From contig NZ_ATTM01000008.1 in the NCBI RefSeq assembly GCF_000419685.1, positions 1 to 64,000 on the forward strand: DNA of 64,000 nt. The letters run 5' to 3'. Below the pieces are notes generated by a model. The model did no database searches. It was not told the DNA's origin and saw only the letters and a program-made list of their open reading frames with translations. A program made the translations under genes and the position numbers. This stretch comes from Flavobacterium antarcticum DSM 19726. GTDB lineage: Bacteria > Bacteroidota > Bacteroidia > Flavobacteriales > Flavobacteriaceae. Of this stretch, positions 43,629-52,634 are shown piece after piece (within the stretch, counting starts at the first letter, position 1; each line of letters starts with the position of its first letter).

Positions 43629-45056
43629 ATGAACAAAACTGCTCAATCAGTGTGGGAAAACTGTCTATTATTTATAAAAGACAATATCCAAGATCAAGCA
43701 TACAAAACTTGGTTTGAACCGATTAAGTCAGTAGAATTAACAGACAATGCTTTGTACATTCAAGTGCCTAGTAAATTCTTTTACGAATGGCTTGAAGAAC
43801 ATTATGTTAAATTATTAAAAGTTGCACTTACCAAAGAACTCGGGAAAAACGCAAAGTTACTCTATAAAATTAAAATGGAGAACACTTATGGCAACAAACA
43901 ACCTTTTACGGAACAATTGCCAAGTGCTCATCGTGGACCAATGAAGACGCAGGAAGTTGACGCTCCTTTTAAGAATTTGAATCCAGAATTGAAAAATCCG
44001 TTTGTAATTCCTGGTATTCGCAATTTAAAAATCGAATCTCAATTAAATGCAAATTATAGTTTTGACAACTTTTTAGAAGGTGATTCAAACCGATTGGCAC
44101 GTTCAGCAGGTATGGCTGTCGCTAATAAACCAGGCGGAACCGCATTTAATCCATTACTTATATTTGGTGGTGTTGGTTTAGGAAAAACCCATTTGGCACA
44201 CGCTATTGGAGTAGAAATTAAAGATAAATATCCTGAAAAAACGGTTTTATATATTTCAGCCGAGATTTTCACACAACAATACATTGATTCGGTTAAGAAA
44301 AATAACCGGAACGACTTTATTCACTTCTATCAACTGATTGACGTTTTGATTATTGACGACGTACAATTTCTTTCAGGTAAAACCGGAACGCAAGATGTGT
44401 TTTTTCACATTTTCAACTATTTGCACCAGAACGGAAAGCAAGTTATTCTGACTTCGGATAAAGCGCCTGTTGACATGCAAGACATTGAGCAACGCTTATT
44501 GTCTCGTTTCAAATGGGGACTTTCAGCAGAATTGCATCAACCGGATTATGAAACTAGAATTTCAATTTTGAAGAACATCCTTTATAGAGATGGTGTTGAA
44601 ATTCCAGAAGAAATTATTGAATATGTTGCGAGAAATATTAAATCAAACGTTCGTGAATTAGAAGGGGCTTTGATCTCATTAATCGCACAATCTTCTTTCA
44701 ATAAAAAAGAAGTGACGATTGATTTAGCCAAACATGTGGTTGAAAAATTCGTGAAAAACGTAAAACGAGAAATTTCTATTGACTACATTCAAAAAGTAGT
44801 TTCTGATTATTTTCAATTGGATCTTGAAATTTTACAATCAAAAACAAGAAAACGCCACGTGGTTCAAGCACGTCAGTTGGCCATGTTTTTTGCAAAGAAA
44901 TTCACGAAAGCTTCGTTAGCCAATATCGGTTCACAAATTGGCGATCGCGATCACGCGACTGTTTTACACGCTTGTAAGACTGTCGACAATTTAGTGTCGA
45001 CCGACAAGCAGTTTAAAAAGTACGTGGACGATATTCACAAAAAACTTTCACTCTAA
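43629..45056 (+). CDS. dnaA: Chromosomal replication initiator DnaA
   Basis: The 475-aa protein has all four DnaA domains: N-terminal DnaB/helper-contact domain (about 1-85), a variable linker, an AAA+ core with Walker A (FGGVGLGKTHLAHAIG) and Walker B (VLIIDDVQFLSG), and the C-terminal DNA-binding domain with IGDRDHATVLHACKTV. It opens the replication origin. In this family the gene often lies near oriC, but no cluster of TTATCCACA boxes is visible in the 200 bp upstream. It is followed after one base by the phosphatase gene. Confidence 0.98.
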   Translation: MNKTAQSVWENCLLFIKDNIQDQAYKTWFEPIKSVELTDNALYIQVPSKFFYEWLEEHYVKLLKVALTKELGKNAKLLYKIKMENTYGNKQPFTEQLPSAHRGPMKTQEVDAPFKNLNPELKNPFVIPGIRNLKIESQLNANYSFDNFLEGDSNRLARSAGMAVANKPGGTAFNPLLIFGGVGLGKTHLAHAIGVEIKDKYPEKTVLYISAEIFTQQYIDSVKKNNRNDFIHFYQLIDVLIIDDVQFLSGKTGTQDVFFHIFNYLHQNGKQVILTSDKAPVDMQDIEQRLLSRFKWGLSAELHQPDYETRISILKNILYRDGVEIPEEIIEYVARNIKSNVRELEGALISLIAQSSFNKKEVTIDLAKHVVEKFVKNVKREISIDYIQKVVSDYFQLDLEILQSKTRKRHVVQARQLAMFFAKKFTKASLANIGSQIGDRDHATVLHACKTVDNLVSTDKQFKKYVDDIHKKLSL

Positions 45057-45057
45057 A

Positions 45058-45525
45058 ATGAAAACGAAGATTTTGATGGTTTGCTTGGGCAATATTTGCC
45101 GTTCACCATTAGCCGAGGGAATCCTTGCTTCAAAACTTTCGCCTGAACATTTTACCGTCGACTCTGCTGGAACAGGCGATTATCACATTGGCAAAAATCC
45201 CGATCATCGCTCTATAGCTATTGCAAAAGAAAAAGGTTTAGACATTTCGCACCAACAAGCGCGACAATTTACCGCACAAGATTTCATCGATTACGATTAT
45301 ATCTATGCAATGGATGGATCAAATTACCAAAATATTATAGCCTTAGCACCTGATGCGAACTCGAAAGAGAAGGTAAAAATGATTCTCAACGAACTTTTCG
45401 AAGGTGAGAATGTCGATGTTCCGGATCCGTATTTTGGTTTAGAAAATGGATTTCCAATCGTATATAACATGCTCGATGAAGTATGTGAAACCATCGCTGA
45501 AAATCTCAAAAAGAACCATTTATAA
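45058..45525 (+). CDS. Low-molecular-weight protein-tyrosine phosphatase
   Basis: The 155-aa protein has the P-loop VCLGNICRSPLAEG (nucleophile Cys at about residue 8, Arg at 14) at its N-terminus and the general acid Asp pair in VPDPYFG near residue 121. It removes phosphate from tyrosine, or from arginine in some relatives. It starts directly after the dnaA stop codon and its own stop overlaps the next start (TAATG), so dnaA, phosphatase and methyltransferase are translationally coupled. Confidence 0.94.
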   Translation: MKTKILMVCLGNICRSPLAEGILASKLSPEHFTVDSAGTGDYHIGKNPDHRSIAIAKEKGLDISHQQARQFTAQDFIDYDYIYAMDGSNYQNIIALAPDANSKEKVKMILNELFEGENVDVPDPYFGLENGFPIVYNMLDEVCETIAENLKKNHL

Positions 45526-46238
45526 TGCAACCCAAAGGAAAACTTTATTTAATTCCCAATACGTTAGGCGATAGCAATCCGATGGATGTGCTTCCGCAAA
45601 CGGTTCAACGCGCGATTGAGCTGATGGATACTTTTGTAGTTGAAAACGAAAAAGACGCGCGAAAATTCATCAAAAGTATTTGTCCCCAGAAAGTCCAAGC
45701 TACTTTAAAATTAAGTTCACTCAACAAACGAACGGAAAAATCAGAACATTTTGCAATGATTAAACCTTGTTTAGACGGCGAGAATATTGGATTGATGTCG
45801 GATGCAGGTTGTCCAGGTGTTGCTGATCCTGGTGCTGCAATAGTCAAGCTGGCACATGAAAATGGAATTCAAGTTATCCCGTTAGTTGGTCCATCGTCCA
45901 TTTTATTGGCTGTAATGGCTTCTGGAATGAACGGTCAAAGTTTCGCTTTCAATGGTTATTTACCCATTGAAAAAGACGAAAAGAAAGCGATGCTGAAAAG
46001 TTTAGAAAAATTGTCAGCTGATAAAAACCAGTCGCAGTTGTTTATTGAAACACCTTACCGCAATAATAAAATGCTGGAAGATTTGTTGCAAATTCTCCAA
46101 CCTTCCACTCATATTTGTGTGGCAGCCGATATTACATTACCTACAGAATACATTAAGAGCATGCGTGTTCAAGAATGGAAAAAGACGAACGTCGATTTAC
46201 ACAATCGACCTTGTATTTTTATCATTCATAAAATGTAA
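45525..46238 (+). CDS. RsmI-type SAM-dependent methyltransferase
   Basis: The 237-aa protein belongs to the tetrapyrrole-methylase fold group that includes 16S rRNA 2'-O-methyltransferase RsmI. It shows KLYLIPNTLGD, GLMSDAGCPGVADPGA (SAM-binding) and PLVGPSSILLAVMASGMNGQ. RsmI usually acts on C1402 of 16S rRNA; Bacteroidetes frequently carry a second, shorter paralogue like this, so the substrate is likely but not certain. It overlaps the upstream phosphatase by one base and ends at a strong terminator. Confidence 0.9.
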   Translation: MQPKGKLYLIPNTLGDSNPMDVLPQTVQRAIELMDTFVVENEKDARKFIKSICPQKVQATLKLSSLNKRTEKSEHFAMIKPCLDGENIGLMSDAGCPGVADPGAAIVKLAHENGIQVIPLVGPSSILLAVMASGMNGQSFAFNGYLPIEKDEKKAMLKSLEKLSADKNQSQLFIETPYRNNKMLEDLLQILQPSTHICVAADITLPTEYIKSMRVQEWKKTNVDLHNRPCIFIIHKM

Positions 46239-46246
46239 ATTCATAA

Positions 46247-46274
46247 AAAAAGCGACTTTCACAAGTCGCTTTTT
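46247..46274. terminator. Bidirectional terminator
   Basis: A perfect 12-bp stem (AAAAAGCGACTT, complement 46263-46274) with a TCAC loop and a T run separates the convergent methyltransferase and lysozyme-like genes. Confidence 0.88.
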
Positions 46275-46291
46275 CAGTATAATTCGTTTTG

Positions 46292-46939
46292 TTAATGCTT
46301 GATTTTAGCGTTGCTATTTGCCTCAATAAAGGAAGTATCGTAGCCGCCAAATTTCTTCATATAGCTTTGCAAACTGGTTCCGTAATTGTCTTTAATACTT
46401 CTTTTGCCATTGTTCTTAAAGAATTTTTTCACTGAACCCGCTCCACCTAAATGAGCAGCTGCTAAAATCCCCGATTCTGTAACTGCAATTCCATTTACCA
46501 CTTTTCCGTCGTACTTTTTGATTTCTTTGCGCAATTCCCATTTGTTCTTAGCTAACAATGCTTTGAACGCTTTCTCTTGCATACGTGGATTTCTCAAAAA
46601 CTCTGAACTGTCGTGAATTCCGATTGCTCGAAGTGCCGCAATACCGAATTGATATTTCCCCATATAACCAAGGGAATTAATCAAAGTATATTTTCCCTGA
46701 GATTCTTTCCAGGCAAGTGCTTCTTTAAACCCAGTAAAGGTTTTTCCAGTATAAGGAAAATTGAAATTGAGGTATTCGTCGGTGCCGTTGTCTATTTCTT
46801 CTAAAGAGGGAAGAATGTAAAAAGACGATTCGTCTTGTTTTACAACGTTTCGATTGTTGTGTGTAGTCGCTTTAAAACTTAAAGTAATAAAAGCAGTAAT
46901 AAGTGCAATACTAGTGTAATATATCCATTTTTTGATCAT
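46292..46939 (-). CDS. Lysozyme-like peptidoglycan-acting protein
   Basis: The 215-aa protein has an N-terminal signal anchor (about 5-24) and a domain with ALAWKESQGKYTLINSLGYM, where Glu precedes SQG as in lytic transglycosylases, followed by GKYQFGIAALRAIGI and AAAHLGGAGS. This resembles a lysozyme-like superfamily domain that binds or cuts peptidoglycan in the periplasm. A -7-like box (TATATTTG) lies at 46995-46988 on the minus strand. It is divergent in function from its DUF2279 neighbour but located within a cell-envelope group including mltG. Confidence 0.75.
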   Translation of the reverse strand: MIKKWIYYTSIALITAFITLSFKATTHNNRNVVKQDESSFYILPSLEEIDNGTDEYLNFNFPYTGKTFTGFKEALAWKESQGKYTLINSLGYMGKYQFGIAALRAIGIHDSSEFLRNPRMQEKAFKALLAKNKWELRKEIKKYDGKVVNGIAVTESGILAAAHLGGAGSVKKFFKNNGKRSIKDNYGTSLQSYMKKFGGYDTSFIEANSNAKIKH

Positions 46940-47037
46940 AACTTGAATTTCTTCTCAAACCCTGTCACTTTGAGAAATTTCAGCCTGCAAATATACGAAT
47001 AAAAATATAAATCTGATAATCAGCGTGTTAATAAAAT

Positions 47038-47952
47038 CTAAAAATACACAGCGTGCCATTTAAACCTACCATTACCAAGGACTTCTAGAGATGGAGCAGG
47101 AATTTTAATTGTATTAAAAAGGGAGAAAAGGGTTTTTAAAGTATGGTTTTTAGTTTGAATTTTGGTTAAATCGACATCTAAACTCAAGTAAAATTGGCGG
47201 ATTCTCTTCGTTTCAGGTAAGAAAATACTATTCACTAAAACAGCATCGCCTGTAATCATTCCTTCAGCACCATAACCAACAGCTAAATTCAACCATTTTG
47301 GAACTTTCGCACTAGGAACAAAAGAAGCAATATGGGCAGATAACCAATAGGTTTGCCCGTTATAATCTTTTAGAATTTGTTCGTTCCAAGTGCTTCCTAA
47401 CGTATTTGGACGAGCCGATGGATAAACGGTTTGATGATAGGAGAATTTTGGAATGATCCGTTGTTCGTTCCAAAGTAAATCTTGGGAAATAAACAATGCA
47501 GTTCCTGATGCATTCGCTATAATATCACCATAAGAAGCTCCCCATTCTGCCGAAAAACCGTCCATTACTTCAACAGCGGTAAGAAATGCAAAACCTAAAG
47601 TAGCGCCATACAAACGCTGATTTTTGACACTACTTCCGCTCCACTCTAACATTTCTGCACCAACGCGACCGACATGATAAGCAGAAAAAATATGACCTGC
47701 TTTGTCCATTTGGAGCCATTGCCCATTATCGTTTAAGAAATGGAAATCACTTTTGGGATAATCCTTATACCACAATTGGTTGAGTGCCAAAAGTGTCGCG
47801 GATGCTGTAACAATTTGGGTTGTAAAAACAGCATTTTGTCTCTTCAGGTTCAAGGTATCGGAAGGTGTTAAAAATGATTCTATTTTACCTTGCGCAAAAA
47901 CCGATTGCAGACCAATACTGAAAATTAAAATTAAAATAAATTTGTAGTTCAA
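47038..47952 (-). CDS. DUF2279 envelope protein (YfiM-like)
   Basis: The 304-aa protein has a signal peptide (about 1-20, ending VFAQ) and the DUF2279 signature: FSAYHVGRVGAEMLEWSG and SAEWGASYGDIIANASGTAL, then LLWNEQRI. The His, Arg, Asp and acidic residues on hydrophobic helices suggest a membrane-associated fold. Function is not established. It sits two bases downstream of mltG, so it is in the same operon and likely acts on the cell wall or outer membrane. Confidence 0.82.
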   Translation of the reverse strand: MNYKFILILIFSIGLQSVFAQGKIESFLTPSDTLNLKRQNAVFTTQIVTASATLLALNQLWYKDYPKSDFHFLNDNGQWLQMDKAGHIFSAYHVGRVGAEMLEWSGSSVKNQRLYGATLGFAFLTAVEVMDGFSAEWGASYGDIIANASGTALFISQDLLWNEQRIIPKFSYHQTVYPSARPNTLGSTWNEQILKDYNGQTYWLSAHIASFVPSAKVPKWLNLAVGYGAEGMITGDAVLVNSIFLPETKRIRQFYLSLDVDLTKIQTKNHTLKTLFSLFNTIKIPAPSLEVLGNGRFKWHAVYF

Positions 47953-47954
47953 CT

Positions 47955-48995
47955 CTACCTTTTAATGCCTTGTTTACTAATCCACGCTACATATTTCTGA
48001 CGATTCACCTCATGTTGAGCAGCAGTTACGGCAAATTCATGGTATCCAAAATTCGTCACGCTTGCACAAAAGAAAATATAGTTGTGCTTCTCCGGATTCA
48101 AAACCGCATCTAAAGCAGTAACATCAGGCATCGCGATAGGTCCTGGAGGTAAACCTTCATACATATAAGTGTTATAGGGCGAATTGGTCTCCAAATCCTT
48201 GTATAAAACGCGTTTGATTTCAATGTCAAAATCATCGGCATTTTTCTTAACCGCATAAATCACCGTTGGATCTGCTTCTAATTTAATTCCGCGATTCAAA
48301 CGGTTTAAGTACACTCCGGCAACTCTAGGTCGCTCGTCCGATTTTACGGTTTCTTTGTGCACGATTGAAGCTAATGTAGCCACTTCTAATGGAGTCAGGT
48401 TTTGTGCTGCTGCTTTTTGCAATCTTTCAGGCGTCCAAAACTTGCGGTATTCCTTTGCCATGCGTTCACGAAATTTATCCGCAGAAGTGTTCCAGAAAAA
48501 CTCATAAGAATTAGGAATAAATAAGCTCAACACATTTTCGCGCGTCATGTTTTGTTCTTTCAAAAAATCTTCATCAGTAAAACTTCTCATTAGGCTTCTA
48601 CTGTCTGCTTCGATTTGAGAACCAATTCGTCCTGCGAAATCTTCTAAACGTTCTTGGTTGTTAAATGCTAAATTCAACGGTACATTAACTCTCAGTGCAT
48701 TTACTAAATCATTGTTATTCATATCTCTTTTTAACAAAAAGCGACCTGGTTTCACGTTTGCAACATAAGATTTCTTTTCTGCCGTCATTTGAAATAATTC
48801 CATGTCCTTGATATAAGGCGTGATTATTTGTATCACATCGTTATAATTCGAGTCGGTTGGAATATTTACGTAAACCTCTTTCTCTGAAAAAGTCGTGTTC
48901 GCAGAAAAGATATTTTTGTAAATCAAATAGCCGTAAACGGAAGCACCAATTACCACTGCAAGAGATAAATAAGTAAGAATTTTTTTAAAGTTCAC
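47955..48995 (-). CDS. mltG: Endolytic murein transglycosylase MltG
   Basis: The 346-aa protein has one N-terminal membrane helix (about 7-27) and a YceG-like catalytic domain. The conserved LASIVHKETVKSDERPRVAG holds the catalytic Glu, followed by VYLNRLNRGIKLEADPTVIY and YNTYMYEGLPPGPI. It cuts nascent glycan strands at the inner membrane and so limits their length. It precedes the DUF2279 gene by two bases and follows the GNAT gene after ten bases, suggesting a four-gene operon with dapF at its head. Confidence 0.96.
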   Translation of the reverse strand: MNFKKILTYLSLAVVIGASVYGYLIYKNIFSANTTFSEKEVYVNIPTDSNYNDVIQIITPYIKDMELFQMTAEKKSYVANVKPGRFLLKRDMNNNDLVNALRVNVPLNLAFNNQERLEDFAGRIGSQIEADSRSLMRSFTDEDFLKEQNMTRENVLSLFIPNSYEFFWNTSADKFRERMAKEYRKFWTPERLQKAAAQNLTPLEVATLASIVHKETVKSDERPRVAGVYLNRLNRGIKLEADPTVIYAVKKNADDFDIEIKRVLYKDLETNSPYNTYMYEGLPPGPIAMPDVTALDAVLNPEKHNYIFFCASVTNFGYHEFAVTAAQHEVNRQKYVAWISKQGIKR

Positions 48996-49005
48996 GAGTC
49001 AAAGT

Positions 49006-49539
49006 TTAAATGAATGGATTAATAAGTTGGAAAAGTGCTTCGTCTTGGTAGGTGTTTTCAATTAAATTCCAATCCTTCTTGACGCCGCATTTTTGAAAAC
49101 CAAAAGTAGTAAAAAGCTTTATACTAGTTTGATTTTCCACCCCAATATTTGCATACAATTGATGTAAATTCAGTTGGTTAAAACTATAATTGATTAATAA
49201 CTCTAAACTTTCAGCGCCATAACCGTGGCCCCTTTCTGTTAGATTTTGAATTACAATACCTATTCCTGCTCTTTTATTTCTAGGGTCAAAATCAAATAAG
49301 TCAATTAAACCAATGGCTTCTTCAGAGTTGTTTTTGCAAATCGCCAACCGCAACTGTTTGGCTTCGTAAATATCTTGGTGTGCATTTTCTAAATACTGGC
49401 GAATTAAAAACTTGCTGTATGGCGTTTGGGTGTTACTTACATTCCAAATCGCTTCGTCGTTTTCAATGCTGTGCACGAACTCTAAATCTTCAGGTTCTAG
49501 CGCTCTTAAATATAAATTAGTTCCTTTTAAAGTAATCAT
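49006..49539 (-). CDS. GNAT acetyltransferase (RimJ/RimL-like)
   Basis: The 177-aa protein has the RimJ/RimL subgroup pattern: LRALEPEDLEFVHSIEN at the N-terminus, the acetyl-CoA loop NLTERGHGYGAESLELLINY and a C-terminal FGFQKCGVKKDWN. It may acetylate an N-terminus, an amine or spermidine; the substrate is unknown. It lies six bases after dapF and ten before mltG in a compact minus-strand operon. Confidence 0.9.
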   Translation of the reverse strand: MITLKGTNLYLRALEPEDLEFVHSIENDEAIWNVSNTQTPYSKFLIRQYLENAHQDIYEAKQLRLAICKNNSEEAIGLIDLFDFDPRNKRAGIGIVIQNLTERGHGYGAESLELLINYSFNQLNLHQLYANIGVENQTSIKLFTTFGFQKCGVKKDWNLIENTYQDEALFQLINPFI

Positions 49540-49545
49540 ATGTTT

Positions 49546-50325
49546 TTAGATTTGAATACTTCCTGAAAAGACGAATGTTGCAGGTCCGGTTAGAAAAACG
49601 TCCGTAAAATTATCTTTTCCACCTTGAAATTTCACCGTCAACGAACCACCTTCTACGTTTAAATTTACGTCATTGCTCTTGGTTTTTCCAATAACAAACA
49701 TTGCAATTGCAACAGCTGTAACTCCGGTTCCGCAGGACAACGTTTCATCTTCGACACCACGTTCATAAGTTCGCACCGTAAAAGTATCGTCGTTAACCTG
49801 TTCTACAAAATTCACATTACTTCCTGCATTTCCATATAAATCGCTGTATCGAATTTGAAAACCCGTTTCTTTTACGTTGAAATTCTTAATAGCATTCACC
49901 ATTTGAACATGATGAGGCGAACCCGTATTCATAAAGACATAATCTTCTTCAACTTTAATATTATCAACATTTTTCATTTGTAACGAAACTGTTTTATCCG
50001 AATTAATTTTTGCATAATGCAAACCATCCACCGCTATAAAAGTAGTTTCATTGTCAAAAATCTGAAGCTTTTTGGCGAAAGCCACCAAACAACGGCCGCC
50101 ATTTCCGCACATGGAACTTTCGTTTCCATCCGAATTGTAATAGACCATTCTAAAATCCGTGGTCGCGTCATTTTCTAACAAAATAAGACCGTCGCCACCA
50201 ATTCCAAATCGCCTGTCGCAGAGTTTACTAATTAACTGTGTGCTTTTTGGAAAAGCTCCCGAACGATTGTCAATCATCACAAAATCATTTCCCGTGCCTT
50301 GGTATTTGTCGAATTGTAATTCCAT
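49546..50325 (-). CDS. dapF: Diaminopimelate epimerase
   Basis: The 259-aa enzyme shows both catalytic Cys regions, SSMCGNGGRCLVAFAK (first Cys about 73) and ETLSCGTGVTAVAIAM (second near 198), and the N-terminal DKYQGTGNDFVMIDNRS. It interconverts LL- and meso-diaminopimelate for peptidoglycan and lysine. Start, length and motifs are all normal. It heads the GNAT-mltG-DUF2279 operon, linking cell-wall precursor supply with glycan processing, and is divergent from the HtrA-type protease. Confidence 0.97.
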   Translation of the reverse strand: MELQFDKYQGTGNDFVMIDNRSGAFPKSTQLISKLCDRRFGIGGDGLILLENDATTDFRMVYYNSDGNESSMCGNGGRCLVAFAKKLQIFDNETTFIAVDGLHYAKINSDKTVSLQMKNVDNIKVEEDYVFMNTGSPHHVQMVNAIKNFNVKETGFQIRYSDLYGNAGSNVNFVEQVNDDTFTVRTYERGVEDETLSCGTGVTAVAIAMFVIGKTKSNDVNLNVEGGSLTVKFQGGKDNFTDVFLTGPATFVFSGSIQI

Positions 50326-50421
50326 TGGATCAATTTAGTTTCACAAAGTTACACTTATTAATGAAAAGTTAATCATTGTTAATCGAGCGTTAAACGAATT
50401 TTAGTTAGCAAATGAAACTTC

Positions 50422-50429
50422 TAAATTTG
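50422..50429 (+). promoter_or_regulatory. -7 box of the HtrA gene
   Basis: TAAATTTG matches TAnnTTTG 29 bp before ATG 50459. No clear TTTG -33 element is present. Confidence 0.45.
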
Positions 50430-50458
50430 TAGTTAAATAATCCAATAATTAATTGATA

Positions 50459-51856
50459 ATGAAAAAATATACTAGTCTTTTCGCAGTAGCATTGTTAAGT
50501 GGGGCGACTACACTTGGTGCTTACAAGTTGGTCTTTGATGAAAATAACACATTTTCAAAATCAGAAAATACGGTAAGTGTTGCACCGCAATCGTATATGA
50601 AAACGGTTGGTCTTGGAGCAGAAAACATTGATTTTGTAGACGCGGCCGACAAAGCAGTTCACTCGGTGGTTCACGTAAAAAATGTGTCGTACCGAACGGT
50701 TTCTAACCCAATTTTAGAGTATTATTACGGGTATCGAGGCGGACAACAGCAGGAGCAAATTGGAACGGGTTCAGGCGTAATTATTTCGGAGGACGGTTAT
50801 ATTGTGACGAATAATCACGTGATAAAAGCCGCTCAAGATATTGAAATTACCTTGAATAACGGAAAATCCTACAAAGCAAAACTTATTGGTACAGACGAAA
50901 AGATGGACATTTCATTACTGAAAATCGATGCAGATGAAAAACTTCCTTACTCGACTTTTGCGGATTCGGACAATGTAAAAGTGGGCGAATGGGTGTTAGC
51001 CGTTGGGAATCCGTATAATTTAAATTCAACAGTTACGGCGGGAATAGTTTCGGCGAAAGCTAGAAATCTAGACACTTCAGGACTGCAATCTTTTATTCAA
51101 ACCGACGCCGTGGTGAATCCTGGAAATAGTGGTGGCGCTTTAGTGAATACTAGAGGTGAACTGATTGGAATTAATACAATGATTTCGTCAAATACAGGTT
51201 CTTACGTAGGCTATTCTTTTGCAGTTCCTTCAAATATTACGCGTAAAATTATTGAAGACATTTTAGAATATGGAATGGTGCAACGTGGAATGCTGGGTGT
51301 TCAAGGAGCTGAATTAAACGGCACGATTTCAAAAGAGTTGGGTTTAAAAACTTCAGAAGGATTTTACATCGGTGATGTGACTAAAAATTCTGGAGCACAA
51401 AAAGCAGGTCTAAAAAAAGGAGACGTAATCATAAAAATAGATAACAAAGCGATAAACACGTTTGCAGATTTAAACGGGTACATCAATACGAAACGACCGA
51501 GCGACCAAGTAAAAGTCACCATTTTAAGAGACGAAAAAATGATGGTTGCAACTGTAACCTTGTCGAAAAACGATATCGTTCAAACGAAATTCAAAGGAAT
51601 GGAGTTAGAAAACCTAACTTCGGCTGACAGGCAAAAATTACAAATTAATTCAGGAGTAAAAATTACATCCATTGAAAATCCGCGATTGGCACAGTTCAAA
51701 AGTGAATTGACAGGAGCTGTTATTTTAAAAATAAATACTATTCCGGTTACTGATATGGAACAAGTGAATAAGTTGATTAATAGCAAACAAGAATCGGAAG
51801 CAATTCAGTTGGAAATTATGACGAATAGCCGCCAAATCGTTCGGATTATTATTTAG
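50459..51856 (+). CDS. degP: HtrA/DegP-type periplasmic serine protease
   Basis: The 465-aa protein has an N-terminal signal/anchor (about 1-22), a trypsin-like domain with the triad His in YIVTNNHVIKA, Asp in KMDISLLKID and Ser in VNPGNSGGALVNT, and two C-terminal PDZ domains (about 270-360 and 385-465; NSGAQKAGLKKGDVIIKI marks the first). It degrades or refolds misfolded envelope proteins. ATG 50459 is used rather than the TTG at 50453. A terminator follows. The gene is divergent from dapF. Confidence 0.96.
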   Translation: MKKYTSLFAVALLSGATTLGAYKLVFDENNTFSKSENTVSVAPQSYMKTVGLGAENIDFVDAADKAVHSVVHVKNVSYRTVSNPILEYYYGYRGGQQQEQIGTGSGVIISEDGYIVTNNHVIKAAQDIEITLNNGKSYKAKLIGTDEKMDISLLKIDADEKLPYSTFADSDNVKVGEWVLAVGNPYNLNSTVTAGIVSAKARNLDTSGLQSFIQTDAVVNPGNSGGALVNTRGELIGINTMISSNTGSYVGYSFAVPSNITRKIIEDILEYGMVQRGMLGVQGAELNGTISKELGLKTSEGFYIGDVTKNSGAQKAGLKKGDVIIKIDNKAINTFADLNGYINTKRPSDQVKVTILRDEKMMVATVTLSKNDIVQTKFKGMELENLTSADRQKLQINSGVKITSIENPRLAQFKSELTGAVILKINTIPVTDMEQVNKLINSKQESEAIQLEIMTNSRQIVRIII

Positions 51857-51875
51857 AAATCAAAGAATTGTATTT

Positions 51876-51905
51876 AAAAGAGTCAACCACCGTGTTGGCT
51901 CTTTT
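51876..51905 (+). terminator. Terminator after the HtrA gene
   Basis: AAAAGAGTCAAC pairs with GTTGGCTCTTTT (one G-T wobble) around a 6-nt loop, followed by T residues, 20 bp after the stop codon. Confidence 0.85.
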
Positions 51906-51945
51906 TTTTGTTCAAAAAAAACTATTTTAGCCTTAAAAATTTACA

Positions 51946-52425
51946 ATGCGACTTTTTGAACAAATAAATGAGAACCTTTTAAAAGCAAATTTAATTGCAA
52001 CCGATTTTATGCGTGAAAAAGAAAGTCAAGAATACGACGCTTGTCGGTTTAAGATTGAGGAACGACAAATTCATTTTCGAAAAGCGAAAGTAACACCTAA
52101 AAAAGAAGGATTATTTGTAACTTTTTGGAAACGAATTCCAAGCGGTGTGATCGCACCTTTTGAGAAAAATGATGATTTCGACTTCTTAATAATTGAAGTA
52201 AAAAATGAAATTGATTCTGGTTGGTTTATTTTTCCAAAAACCATTCTTATGGAGAAAAATATAATTTCAACATCGTTAAAAGAAGGTAAACGAGGATTTC
52301 GAATTTATCCGCCATCAAGCGGTCCAAAAAGCAAACAAGGATTCGCTTCACAAAAGTGGCAAATGCTGTATTTTTCATCATTTAGGGAAGTTTCAAATTT
52401 ACTAAATAAAATAGTTCGTTATTAG
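51946..52425 (+). CDS. MepB family protein
   Basis: The 159-aa soluble protein matches the MepB family: the N-terminal EKESQEYDACRFKIEERQIH, the central RKAKVTPKKEGLFVTFWKR and the C-terminal RGFRIYPPSSGPKSKQGF followed by QKWQM. In Staphylococcus MepB is encoded with the MepA efflux pump, but its own activity is unknown. Here there is no efflux pump next to it. It is a short monocistronic gene between the HtrA and gap genes. Confidence 0.85.
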   Translation: MRLFEQINENLLKANLIATDFMREKESQEYDACRFKIEERQIHFRKAKVTPKKEGLFVTFWKRIPSGVIAPFEKNDDFDFLIIEVKNEIDSGWFIFPKTILMEKNIISTSLKEGKRGFRIYPPSSGPKSKQGFASQKWQMLYFSSFREVSNLLNKIVRY

Positions 52426-52581
52426 CAGAAATTATTATTTTAGAATACTATAAAAACTTTTATATCAGTTTTTTAGAAAATAAAAACTCAAATTCACACC
52501 GTAAAATAAGAGGTTTGCAAAGTATTTCAATCGATTTGGCAAATTGTTCTTAAAATGCTTTACGAAAACGTTTGAATTAAG

Positions 52582-52589
52582 TACTTTTG
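52582..52589 (+). promoter_or_regulatory. -7 box of gap
   Basis: TACTTTTG matches TAnnTTTG; the expected start near 52594 gives a leader of about 40 nt to ATG 52635 and rules out the frame beginning at 52587. Confidence 0.55.
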
Positions 52590-52634
52590 CACCAAATTTT
52601 AAAAAACAACACTAACTTTTTTACAATTACAGAA